A stretch of 64,000 bases of DNA from Janthinobacterium sp. LM6 (GTDB lineage: Bacteria; Pseudomonadota; Gammaproteobacteria; Burkholderiales; Burkholderiaceae_D): the NCBI RefSeq assembly GCF_002002885.1, contig NZ_CP019510.1, positions 1,736,001 to 1,800,000 of the forward strand, in the 5' to 3' direction. The notes under the pieces were generated by a model. It searched no databases. It was not told the origin of the DNA and saw only the letters and a program-made list of their open reading frames with translations. Both the position numbers and the translations under genes were made by a program. Below are positions 56,209 through 64,000 of the stretch, in pieces; the first letter of the stretch is position 1; each line of letters opens with the position of its first letter.

Positions 56209-56391
56209 GGCTACGCTTGGCGCACGCCCGCCGCGCCGTGTGGACAAGTGCCGTGCGGGCGCCACTTGCCGCCGGCGCGGCAACGCGCTACATTGCGCCA
56301 TTCCCGCGCGGACGTACAATCGGTCTTCGGCGCTCGGTACAATACAGGCTGTTCGGGCGATCCATCGCCTTCCCTCTATCAGGAGTTTCTT

Positions 56392-56994
56392 TTGCTCGCT
56401 ATATTTCAAGCCGCTGGCTGGCCCATCTGGCTGTTGTTGATCGCTTCCATCGTCGCCCTGGCCCTGATCATCGAGCGCCTGCTGTATTTGCGCCGCGTCA
56501 AGATACTGCCCCGCAAGCTGTTTGATGAAGTGGTGCAGGTGTATCGCAGCGGCAAGATCACGCCGGACACGGTGGCCAAGCTGGAAGACAACTCGCCGCT
56601 GGGCGTGGTGCTGGCCGCCGCCCTGCGCAATGTCGACGCGCCGCGCGAGGTGATGAAGGAATCGATCGAAGAGGCCGGCAGCGGCGTCGCCCACACGCTG
56701 GAACGTTTCCTGACGACCCTGGGCACCATCGCCACCCTGGCGCCGCTGATGGGGCTGTTCGGCACGGTGATCGGCATGATCGAGATTTTTGCCTCGCCCG
56801 GGGCCACCGCGTCGAACACGGCGCTGTCGCACGGTATTTCCGTCGCCTTGTATAACACGGCATTTGGCCTGGCCATCGCCATGCCGGCCCTGATTTTCTA
56901 CCGCCATTTCCGCGCCCTCGTCGACAGCTTCGTTATTGATATGGAGCAACAAGCCGTCAAATTCGTCGACATCGTCCACAGTGGCCGCAAATGA
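56392..56994 (+). CDS. exbB: MotA/TolQ/ExbB proton channel family protein
   Basis: 200 residues. An N-terminal helix (WPIWLLLIASIVALALIIE) precedes ERLLYLRRVKIL, then the two-helix channel core with LATLAPLMGLFGTVIGMIEIF and LYNTAFGLAIAMPALIFYRHF. It uses the proton gradient to energise TonB or Tol. The start is TTG at 56392, supported by AGGAG at 56381-56385; no ATG lies near the first helix. It overlaps exbD by four bases. Confidence 0.93.
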   Translation: MLAIFQAAGWPIWLLLIASIVALALIIERLLYLRRVKILPRKLFDEVVQVYRSGKITPDTVAKLEDNSPLGVVLAAALRNVDAPREVMKESIEEAGSGVAHTLERFLTTLGTIATLAPLMGLFGTVIGMIEIFASPGATASNTALSHGISVALYNTAFGLAIAMPALIFYRHFRALVDSFVIDMEQQAVKFVDIVHSGRK

Positions 56995-57431
56995 ACTTCC
57001 GCAAAGGCAAGGGGCGTGAAGACCCCGAAATCAACCTGATCCCGTTCATCGACGTGCTGCTGGTGATCCTGATCTTCCTCATGGTCAGCACTACCTACAG
57101 CAAGTTTACGGAGCTGCAGATCACCTTGCCGACGGCCGATGCCGAGCAAGCCAAGGACAAGCCGCAGCAGCTCGACGTCACCATCGATGCCAAGGGTAAC
57201 TACACAGTGAACCGCGAACCCGTCTCGTTCCGCGACGTAGCCGGCCTGGCCGATGCCTTGCAGGATGCGGCGAAAGCGGCCAACGGCGGCAAGGCGCCGG
57301 CGCAGACGCCCGTGGTAGTGGTCAACGCCGACCAGTTCGCCATGCACCAGATGGTCATCCACGTGATGGAAGCGGCGCGCCTGGCAGGCTATGAAAAGCT
57401 GACGTTTGCGGCGCAGGCGGGCGGCAAGTAA
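56991..57431 (+). CDS. exbD: Biopolymer transport protein ExbD/TolR
   Basis: 146 residues: one N-terminal helix (EINLIPFIDVLLVILIFLMV, with the essential aspartate of the proton path in FIDV) and a periplasmic domain. It works with ExbB to power TonB-dependent uptake. It overlaps exbB by four bases and precedes lpxK by 94 bases. Confidence 0.94.
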   Translation: MNFRKGKGREDPEINLIPFIDVLLVILIFLMVSTTYSKFTELQITLPTADAEQAKDKPQQLDVTIDAKGNYTVNREPVSFRDVAGLADALQDAAKAANGGKAPAQTPVVVVNADQFAMHQMVIHVMEAARLAGYEKLTFAAQAGGK

Positions 57432-57460
57432 GGCCAACCCCCAACCCCAACCGAAGTGCC

Positions 57461-57487
57461 GGGGTCGGACCCTCAGGGTCCGACCCC
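57461..57487. repeat. Perfect 13-bp palindrome (REP-like) between exbD and lpxK
   Basis: GGGGTCGGACCCT, one base, then AGGGTCCGACCCC: a perfect inverted repeat. The motif is related to the GGGGTCAGACC units at 20315-20422. A weaker GGTGTC/GACACC dyad follows (57489-57523), just before the lpxK start. Confidence 0.75.
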
Positions 57488-57525
57488 AGGTGTCGATTTT
57501 GGGTTCCAATTTTAGTTGACACCGC

Positions 57526-58581
57526 ATGCCCACATCCTCCCCCGCCAAGCTTGAAACCACACTCACCCGCGCCTGGCTGACGCGCGGCCCGCTGGCGTGC
57601 GCGCTATGGCCCGTGTCGCTGCTGTTCGGCGCCCTGAGTGCCGTGCGGCGCGGCCTGTACCGGGCCAGCCTCCTGAAATCGGCGCGCCTGCCCGTGCCCG
57701 TCGTCGTCGTCGGCAATATTTTCATCGGCGGCACGGGCAAGACGCCGCTGACGATCTGGCTGGTGCAAGCCTTGCGCGACGCGGGCATGCGCCCGGGCGT
57801 CATTTCGCGCGGGCATGGCAGTGCCGACCGGCTGCCGCGCGCCGTCAGCGCCGCGTCCACGCCGCAGCAGGTGGGCGACGAGCCGCTGCTGATCTTCCAG
57901 CGCGGCGGCTGCCCCGTGATGGTGGGGCGCGACCGCGCGCAGGCGGGCAGGGCGCTGCTGGCCGCGCACCCCGAGGTCGACGTGCTGGTGACGGACGACG
58001 GCTTGCAGCATTACGCTTTGCAGCGCGACGTGGAAATCGTGCTGTTCGACGGCCGCGGCGCGGGCAATGGCTGGCTGCTGCCGGCGGGACCGTTGCGCGA
58101 ATCGCCGCGCCGCCGGCGCGACGTGACGGTGATCAATGCGCCCGAGCTGGCGCCGGCACTGGTGGACCAGGTCGCGCCCAAGGGCTCCCTGGTGGTGCAG
58201 ATGCTGCTCGATGGCGGGATGGCCGAACGCTTGATAGACCGCAACGAGCACATGCCCCTGAAATCCCTGGCGGCCGGCGGCCAGCGCATCGTGGCGGCGG
58301 CCGGCATCGGCAATCCCCGGCGTTTCTTTGCCATGCTGCGCGGGGCCGGATTGGACTTCATGGAACTGCCCCTGCCCGACCATCACGACTTCCTCGACCA
58401 GCCATTTGCGGCACTCGACACGGATGTGATCTTGATCACCGAGAAGGATGCAGTAAAATGTGCGCAAATTGAACATCTCAAAGATGACCCGAGACTGTGG
58501 GTCGTCCCCGTCAGTGCGCGCATCGATAGCGCGCTGGCCCAACAAATTGTGGAGAAATGTCGTGGACGCTCGACTGCTTGA
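57526..58581 (+). CDS. lpxK: Tetraacyldisaccharide 4'-kinase
   Basis: Phosphorylates the lipid A disaccharide at the 4' position, the sixth lipid A step. 351 residues with a membrane-associated N-terminus, P-loop GGTGKT at 68-73 in [18 protein letters not shown], and ISRGHGS and DDGLQH motifs. ATG at 57526. The Trm112 gene begins inside its last 20 bases. Confidence 0.95.
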   Translation: MPTSSPAKLETTLTRAWLTRGPLACALWPVSLLFGALSAVRRGLYRASLLKSARLPVPVVVVGNIFIGGTGKTPLTIWLVQALRDAGMRPGVISRGHGSADRLPRAVSAASTPQQVGDEPLLIFQRGGCPVMVGRDRAQAGRALLAAHPEVDVLVTDDGLQHYALQRDVEIVLFDGRGAGNGWLLPAGPLRESPRRRRDVTVINAPELAPALVDQVAPKGSLVVQMLLDGGMAERLIDRNEHMPLKSLAAGGQRIVAAAGIGNPRRFFAMLRGAGLDFMELPLPDHHDFLDQPFAALDTDVILITEKDAVKCAQIEHLKDDPRLWVVPVSARIDSALAQQIVEKCRGRSTA

Positions 58582-58738
58582 TATCCTGGTCTGCCCTGTT
58601 TGCAAGGGTCCGCTTGAACACGATAAGAAGGCGCAGGAACTGATTTGCCGCGCCGACCGCCTGGCCTATCCTATCCGCGATGGCATTCCCATCATGTGGG
58701 CGGACGAAGCGCGCACCCTGCAAGACGCAGTGGAATAA
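58562..58738 (+). CDS. Trm112 family protein (YcaR-like)
   Basis: 58 residues: [45 protein letters not shown], the Trm112/YcaR zinc-ribbon-like fold with CPVC. These proteins commonly lie between lpxK and kdsB. The start is GTG at 58562, overlapping lpxK by 20 bases; an earlier start would add lpxK-frame nonsense. It ends two bases before kdsB. Confidence 0.9.
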   Translation: MDARLLDILVCPVCKGPLEHDKKAQELICRADRLAYPIRDGIPIMWADEARTLQDAVE

Positions 58739-58740
58739 CG

Positions 58741-59496
58741 ATGGCGTTCATCGTCATCATCCCGGCCCGCCTGGCCTCGACGCGCCTGCCGAACAAGCCG
58801 CTGGCCGACCTGGGCGGCAAGCCCATGGTGGTGCGCGTGGCCGAGCAGGCAGCCTTGTCGGGCGCCGCGCGCGTCATCGTCGCCACCGACCATGAGTCCA
58901 TTCGCGCCGTCTGCGCCGCGCATGGCGTGGAGGTGTGCATGACGCGCGCCGACCATCCGTCGGGCACGGACCGCATCGCCGAAGTGGCGCGCACGCTCGC
59001 TTTGCCGCCGGACGCCGTCGTCGTCAACCTGCAGGGCGACGAACCCTTGATCGATCCGGCCCTGCTGGCCGCCTGCGCGGCGCAGATCAGCGCCGCCGTC
59101 CCCATGGCTACCTGCGCCCATCCGCTGCATGATGTGGCTGACGCGTTCAATCCGAACGTGGTGAAGGTCGTGCTGGACAAGAACGGCCGCGCCTTGTATT
59201 TCTCGCGCGCTACGATTCCCTGGCACCGCGACGGCTTCGCGCAGTCGAAAGACAGCTTGCCAGCCGGCTACGTGCCCCTGCGGCATATCGGCTTGTATGC
59301 GTACAGCAATGCGTTCTTGCAAGAATATCCGCAATTGTCCGCTTCGCCGCTGGAAGCCATCGAGGCGCTGGAGCAGTTGCGCGTGCTGTGGCACGGTGTT
59401 GCCATCGCCGTGCATGTCACGGATTCGGCCCCGGCCGCCGGTGTCGACACGCCGGAAGATCTTGCCAGGGTGCAAGCCTACTACGGCGCCCTGTAA
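58741..59496 (+). CDS. kdsB: 3-deoxy-manno-octulosonate cytidylyltransferase
   Basis: Activates Kdo with CTP for LPS inner-core synthesis. 251 residues starting [33 protein letters not shown], the nucleotide-binding hallmark. [12 protein letters not shown] and [12 protein letters not shown] are family motifs. It closes the lpxK-Trm112-kdsB operon. Confidence 0.96.
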   Translation: MAFIVIIPARLASTRLPNKPLADLGGKPMVVRVAEQAALSGAARVIVATDHESIRAVCAAHGVEVCMTRADHPSGTDRIAEVARTLALPPDAVVVNLQGDEPLIDPALLAACAAQISAAVPMATCAHPLHDVADAFNPNVVKVVLDKNGRALYFSRATIPWHRDGFAQSKDSLPAGYVPLRHIGLYAYSNAFLQEYPQLSASPLEAIEALEQLRVLWHGVAIAVHVTDSAPAAGVDTPEDLARVQAYYGAL

Positions 59497-59513
59497 GCGC
59501 TACCCGCAAAACG

Positions 59514-59545
59514 GCAGGCGTGCAAATATAATTTTGTGCGCCTGC
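59514..59545. other. Hairpin downstream of kdsB
   Basis: GCAGGCGTGCAAA (59514-59526) and TTTGTGCGCCTGC (59533-59545) are inverted repeats with two mismatches. No T-run follows, so it is not a standard terminator; the loop happens to read TATAAT. Confidence 0.4.
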
Positions 59546-59677
59546 AGTAAAAACCACATTTTGAAACGTGCGTCGCGCGAATTGCTGGCTTTGATCAATC
59601 AGGGCATAGCAATTCGATAGCAAACTGGCGTTCCGGGGATTTTTTGTGGTAAGTTTCGTAGGGAAAGATAGCCTTAG

Positions 59678-60397
<720 letters not shown>

Positions 60398-60407
60398 GCA
60401 GTTTATG

Positions 60408-60437
60408 AAAAGCGGACCTGAGTGTCCGCTTTTTTTG
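60408..60437 (+). terminator. Terminator after adk
   Basis: AAGCGGAC (60410-60417) pairs with GTCCGCTT (60424-60431), followed by T to 60436. Confidence 0.9.
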
Positions 60438-60577
60438 TGCCCGCTTTGCGCCAGCGGTGCCTCATCGTTTTCGTAGTTCAGGTTTTTTGCAGGTCGTGTT
60501 TTCCTGGCTGCGCGTGCCTACCCGGTGCGGTCTGCAGCTGTTGGCAATGACGTCGGATAAAAACAGAAGGGGACGAT

Positions 60578-62701
60578 ATGGCAGCCAGCTTGTGGTTTGC
60601 GGTAGCCTGCGGCGTGGTCGCAGTCATTTACGGTTTGGTGTCGCGCAGCTGGATCCTGAGGCAGGATCCCGGCAACGCGCGCATGCAGGAAATCGCCCTG
60701 GCCATCCAGCAGGGCGCGGCCGCCTATCTGGCGCGCCAGTACCGCACCATCGCCATTGTCGGCGTGGTGTTATTGATCGCCATCTATGTGCTGCTTGGCC
60801 TGCATACGGCGCTGGGCTTCCTGATCGGCGCCGTGCTGTCGGGCGCCTGCGGCTTCATCGGCATGAATGTCTCGGTGCGGGCCAATGTGCGCACGGCGCA
60901 GGCGGCCACCCTGGGCATCAACCAGGCGCTGAACGTGGCTTTCAAGGGCGGGGCGATCACGGGCATGCTGGTCGTCGGCCTGGGCTTGCTGGGCGTGACC
61001 CTGTTCTACTGGCTGCTGGCGACGACGGGCGCGCCCGGCCTCACGCAGCATGACCTGATCAAACCCCTGATCGGCCTGGCCTTCGGCGCCTCGCTCATTT
61101 CCATCTTCGCGCGGCTGGGCGGCGGCATCTTTACCAAGGGCGCCGACGTGGGCGCGGACCTGGTGGGCAAGGTCGAGGCGGGCATCCCCGAGGACGATCC
61201 GCGCAATCCGGCCGTCATCGCCGACAACGTGGGCGACAACGTGGGCGATTGCGCCGGCATGGCGGCCGACCTGTTCGAGACCTATGTCGTGACCCTGATC
61301 GCCACCATGCTGCTGGGCGCGCTGCTGATGGCAGAGGCCAGCAGCACGGCCATCATCTACCCGCTGCTGCTGGGCGCCGTTTCCATCCTCGCTTCCATCG
61401 TCGGCTGCTCGATGGTGAAAACGGCGCCGGGCAAGAAGATCATGTCGGCCCTGTACACGGGCCTGTGGTGGGCGGCCGGCCTGTCGCTGGTCGGTTTTGC
61501 CGTCGTCACGTGGCTGCTGTGGCCCGACGACGCCATGCGCTACAAGATGCTGGGCGCCACCGTGGTCGGCATCGTCCTCACGGGCCTGATGGTGTACATC
61601 ACCGAGTACTACACGGGCACGGATTTCAAGCCCGTGCGCCACATCGCCGAAGCGTCGACGACGGGCCACGGCACGAATATCATCGCCGGCCTGGGCGTGT
61701 CGATGAAGTCCACGGCGTATCCGGTGCTGGCCGTCTGCGTCGCCATCCTCGTCTCGTATCAATTGGCGGGCCTGTACGGCATCGCCATCGCGGCCACCTC
61801 GATGCTGTCGATGGCGGGCATCATCGTCGCACTCGACGCGTATGGCCCCATCACGGATAACGCGGGCGGCATCGCGGAAATGTCGGGCTTGCCCGACTCC
61901 GTGCGCGCCATCACCGATCCTCTGGATGCCGTCGGGAATACGACCAAGGCCGTCACCAAGGGCTACGCCATCGGCTCGGCCGGGCTGGCCGCGCTGGTGC
62001 TGTTTGCCGACTACACGCATGCGCTCGAATCCGTGGGCCAGCACATCACGTTTGACTTGTCGAACCCCATGGTCATCGTCGGCCTCTTCATCGGCGGCCT
62101 GATACCGTATCTGTTCGGCGCCATGGCGATGGAAGCCGTGGGCCGCGCGGCCGGCGCCGTGGTGGTGGAAGTGCGCCGGCAGTTCCGCGACATCAAGGGC
62201 ATCATGGAAGGCACGGCGCGGCCCGAATACGACAAGGCCGTCGACATGCTGACGGCATCGGCCATCCGTGAAATGATCGTGCCGTCCCTGCTGCCCGTGG
62301 TGGTGCCTATCGTCGTGGGCATGCTGCTGGGGCCTGCTGCACTGGGCGGTCTTTTGATGGGGACGATTGTGACGGGCCTGTTCGTGGCCATTTCCATGAC
62401 CACGGGCGGCGGCGCCTGGGACAATGCGAAGAAATACATCGAGGATGGCCATTTCGGCGGCAAGGGTTCGGACGCGCACAAGGCGGCCGTCACGGGCGAC
62501 ACGGTGGGCGACCCGTACAAGGATACGGCCGGTCCGGCAGTGAACCCCTTGATCAAGATCATCAATATCGTGGCCCTGCTGCTGGTGCCGCTGCTGCCGG
62601 CCACGGGCTGGCTGGCCGTCAAGGCGCCGGCGCCCATCCACGCGCCCGTGCCGCCGATCCTGGCACCGGCCACACCCGTGCAAAGCTTGCCCGCGCAATA
62701 A
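60578..62701 (+). CDS. hppA: K+-independent H+-translocating membrane pyrophosphatase
   Basis: Hydrolyses PPi to pump protons across the inner membrane. 707 residues with about 16 helices and the catalytic block [40 protein letters not shown]. At the position that decides potassium dependence it has lysine: K457 in [10 protein letters not shown], marking the K+-independent class (A in the dependent class). A proline-rich C-terminal tail (about 25 residues) is unusual. It likely runs alone, after adk. Confidence 0.94.
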   Translation: MAASLWFAVACGVVAVIYGLVSRSWILRQDPGNARMQEIALAIQQGAAAYLARQYRTIAIVGVVLLIAIYVLLGLHTALGFLIGAVLSGACGFIGMNVSVRANVRTAQAATLGINQALNVAFKGGAITGMLVVGLGLLGVTLFYWLLATTGAPGLTQHDLIKPLIGLAFGASLISIFARLGGGIFTKGADVGADLVGKVEAGIPEDDPRNPAVIADNVGDNVGDCAGMAADLFETYVVTLIATMLLGALLMAEASSTAIIYPLLLGAVSILASIVGCSMVKTAPGKKIMSALYTGLWWAAGLSLVGFAVVTWLLWPDDAMRYKMLGATVVGIVLTGLMVYITEYYTGTDFKPVRHIAEASTTGHGTNIIAGLGVSMKSTAYPVLAVCVAILVSYQLAGLYGIAIAATSMLSMAGIIVALDAYGPITDNAGGIAEMSGLPDSVRAITDPLDAVGNTTKAVTKGYAIGSAGLAALVLFADYTHALESVGQHITFDLSNPMVIVGLFIGGLIPYLFGAMAMEAVGRAAGAVVVEVRRQFRDIKGIMEGTARPEYDKAVDMLTASAIREMIVPSLLPVVVPIVVGMLLGPAALGGLLMGTIVTGLFVAISMTTGGGAWDNAKKYIEDGHFGGKGSDAHKAAVTGDTVGDPYKDTAGPAVNPLIKIINIVALLLVPLLPATGWLAVKAPAPIHAPVPPILAPATPVQSLPAQ

Positions 62702-62716
62702 GCTGCGCCGTCCCTG

Positions 62717-62756
62717 CAGCCCCGTGGCCCGCGCCGCGGGGCTGTTTGCGTTTTGT
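62717..62756 (+). terminator. Terminator after hppA
   Basis: CAGCCCCG (62717-62724) pairs with CGGGGCTG (62737-62744), followed by TTTGCGTTTT. Confidence 0.7.
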
Positions 62757-62892
62757 GCAGATGAAACTTTCCTGCCGTCCATATCCTCGGCGTATCAAAG
62801 GTGAGCAATTGTTACGGCGCCTTTGCTTGTGCCGGCTCTCTGTCAATAATGGAATGAGCGTCACAGTTGGGCATGTAAGGCGGGAGGATGTC

Positions 62893-63291
62893 ATGGACAG
62901 CATCAGCAGGAAGGGCGGCGCGCTGGCGGCGCTCTTGGTATTGGCGGTCACGGCGGGAGTGGCTCAGGCGGCGCCGGGCCGGCATGGCGGCTTTCACGGC
63001 GGCCACGGCCACTTCCACGGCCGTTCGCACGTGGGCGTCTGGGTGGGATCTCCGTGGTGGTATGGCTATGGTCCGGGCTGGTATGGCGACCCGTGGTATG
63101 GCTATCCCTATCCGTATGGACGCACGGTGCTCGTGCAGGCGCCGCCCGTCGTGCCTCCCGTTTACATCGAGCAGGGCGGCGAGCCGACGGCGCAGATGTG
63201 GTACTACTGCGCGAGGCCGCAGGGCTACTATCCCTATGTGAAAAATTGCAGTACGGCATGGCGTGCCGTAGCACCGGCCAGCGTGCGCTGA
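62893..63291 (+). CDS. Hypothetical Gly/Tyr-rich secreted protein
   Basis: 132 residues: signal peptide ending AQA (about residue 26), a His/Gly-rich stretch (GGFHGGHGHFHGRSH) that may bind metal, a Trp/Tyr/Gly-rich centre (YGYGPGWYGDPWYGYPYP) and a C-terminal motif WYYCARPQGYYPYVKNC found in small Burkholderiales envelope proteins. ATG at 62893 follows GGGAGG. Role unknown. Confidence 0.75.
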   Translation: MDSISRKGGALAALLVLAVTAGVAQAAPGRHGGFHGGHGHFHGRSHVGVWVGSPWWYGYGPGWYGDPWYGYPYPYGRTVLVQAPPVVPPVYIEQGGEPTAQMWYYCARPQGYYPYVKNCSTAWRAVAPASVR

Positions 63292-63304
63292 CGGGGAGGC
63301 GAAC

Positions 63305-63655
63305 ATGAACACGAAAGCGTTGATGGGGCGTGCCGGACTGCTGGCGCCCCTGCTGCTGGCCGCCTGCACGGTGCTGCCGGAAGGGCCGTCGGCCATGGCC
63401 TTGCCCGGCACGGGCAAGAGCCTCGAGCAATTCCGCGTCGATGACGGCAGTTGCCGTGGCTACGCGCAGGCGCAGCTGGCCGGCACGGGCGCGGCCGAGA
63501 GTTCCTCGCATGGCATGCAGCGCAGCTACGATGATTCTTATCAAAAATGCATGCATGCGAGCGGCCACAAGGTGCCCGTGGCCGGGCGGATGCTGGGCAG
63601 CGTGCCGGCGAATGCCGCCACGCCGCCGCCCGATACGCCGCCGCCCCGTTATTAG
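63305..63655 (+). CDS. Putative small lipoprotein
   Basis: 116 residues with lipobox LLAAC (C21) and DDGSCRGYAQAQLAG and DDSYQKCMHASGHKVP motifs, seen in small proline-tailed lipoproteins of this group. It follows the Gly/Tyr-rich gene by 13 bases and is likely co-transcribed. Function unknown. Confidence 0.75.
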   Translation: MNTKALMGRAGLLAPLLLAACTVLPEGPSAMALPGTGKSLEQFRVDDGSCRGYAQAQLAGTGAAESSSHGMQRSYDDSYQKCMHASGHKVPVAGRMLGSVPANAATPPPDTPPPRY

Positions 63656-63659
63656 CCGC

Positions 63660-64000
63660 TTAGAAGCGCGACGTCAGGCCGACGAACATGCGCCGTCCCG
63701 GCACGTAGTAGTCGACCAGACCATCGGCCATCGGGCCCTTCTTGAACAGGTTTTGCACGCCGCCACGCACCGTCCACTGGGGCGTGACCTTGTACGACAC
63801 GACGGTGTCGACGATGGTGTAGGCTTTGTCGGCCAGCTTGCCGGCATCGAGTTCCTTGCCCGTGTACTGGGCCGATACTTCGCCGAACAGCTGGTCGTTG
63901 ACTTGCCAGCCCAGCGCCGAGTACCACGACAGTTTTGGCGTCGACAGCAGGTTGGCGCCCGTGGTCAGGTTTTTCGCTTCCGCCATGTAGGTGACGTTGT
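63660..64000 (-). CDS. TonB-dependent receptor, C-terminal part (5' end outside window)
   Basis: The minus frame is open to the window edge and ends at 63660. The visible residues form late barrel strands (LSWYSALGWQVNDQLFGEVSAQYTGKELDA, VSYKVTPQWTVRGGVQNLFKKG, and the final RRMFVGLTSRF), as at the end of TonB receptors. Ligand unknown. Confidence 0.85.
   Translation of the reverse strand, partial: NVTYMAEAKNLTTGANLLSTPKLSWYSALGWQVNDQLFGEVSAQYTGKELDAGKLADKAYTIVDTVVSYKVTPQWTVRGGVQNLFKKGPMADGLVDYYVPGRRMFVGLTSRF

Larger units (their letters stand above)
55064..56391. other. Non-coding region between xseA and exbB carrying the IHF/DnaA repeat array
   Basis: 1328 bases without a convincing gene, richer in A+T than the flanks, filled by seven repeat units (listed separately). 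Additional single DnaA-like sites: TTATCCACT at 55461-55469 and, reversed, TGTGGACAA at 56239-56247. The right end carries the leader of exbB. Open frames in it only translate the repeats. Confidence 0.8.

Noticed and set aside
55190..56210. CRISPR array
   Set aside because: Units are 67 bp and start 136-170 bp apart, with the conserved part made of separated sites, no constant short repeat/spacer rhythm and no cas genes.
55190..56210. Main chromosomal replication origin
   Set aside because: DnaA boxes are present, but no dnaA, dnaN, gyrB, rpmH or parAB genes are nearby and no AT-rich unwinding block stands out. A control locus is likelier.
55397..56440. Short open frames with recurring peptides such as AHNLIH..CA.L
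   Set aside because: They are translations of the IHF/DnaA repeat units in all three frames, with no ribosome-binding site or domain; not treated as genes.
59593..59640. Sigma-70 promoter for adk
   Set aside because: TTGATC is present but no -10 box at proper distance is convincing.

Overview
This is a GC-rich stretch of a beta-proteobacterial chromosome. Gene content and order (rpsA-ihfB-lapA-lapB-ugd-hldA, cysM, mltB; sodB, xseA, exbBD-lpxK-Trm112-kdsB-adk) point to the Burkholderiales. The small conserved genes and DUF4148/DUF2244/CYTH-CHAD content fit the Oxalobacteraceae, with a Janthinobacterium/Massilia/Duganella-like organism most likely. That assignment is inference from gene content, not a database match. 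I see no prophage, insertion sequence, CRISPR array, rRNA or tRNA.

Layout. 1-10.5 kb: ribosomal protein S1 (3' end), IHF-beta, the LPS-assembly pair LapA/LapB, UDP-glucose dehydrogenase and heptose-7-phosphate kinase, then a secreted helix-hairpin-helix protein with a histone-H1-like tail, a phospholipase-D-type enzyme, a cNMP-domain flavoprotein and cysteine synthase B. 10.7-16.6 kb: a small HTH protein behind an AT-rich gap, then a compact minus-strand operon MoxR-DUF58-transglutaminase-MltB, probably acting on the cell envelope. 16.8-29.8 kb: mixed single genes (histone-deacetylase-like enzyme, YlqF GTPase, extradiol dioxygenase/LysR pair, M1 peptidase, a plug-less TonB-receptor-like barrel, DsbA with a small two-cysteine partner, SDR, SnoaL-like protein). 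29.8-36.2 kb: a minus-strand drug/aromatic-acid efflux cluster (outer-membrane factor, MarR, FUSC pump, DUF1656, HlyD adaptor, LysR). 36.3-43.7 kb: small envelope proteins, aldo-keto reductase, CYTH-CHAD protein, Kdo hydroxylase and Fe-superoxide dismutase. 44-53.6 kb: a complete beta-glucoside utilisation locus (LacI repressor with three matching operators, ABC importer, GH1 beta-glucosidase, TonB-dependent receptor) placed between sodB and xseA. 53.7-64 kb: xseA, a 1.3 kb non-coding array, then exbB-exbD-lpxK-Trm112-kdsB-adk, a proton-pumping pyrophosphatase and small envelope proteins, ending in the 3' part of a TonB receptor gene.

The most striking element is non-coding. Between xseA and exbB, seven direct repeat units each carry an IHF-like site and a DnaA-box-like site (TTATCCACA or TTGTCCACA). 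The start-to-start distance is 42 bp in six units and 41 bp in one, and a TGTGC half-site always follows the box after 5 bp. This resembles a DnaA-titration or DnaA-reactivation locus (datA/DARS-like) with an unusual modular design. Other structure outside genes includes a two-copy dispersed palindromic repeat, a MITE-like inverted repeat in the efflux cluster, a pentanucleotide tandem repeat, and GGGGTC-type palindromes.

Lipopolysaccharide biology recurs through the window (lapA, lapB, ugd, hldA, Kdo hydroxylase, lpxK, kdsB). Envelope energy coupling (exbBD) sits near two TonB receptors and one receptor-like barrel.
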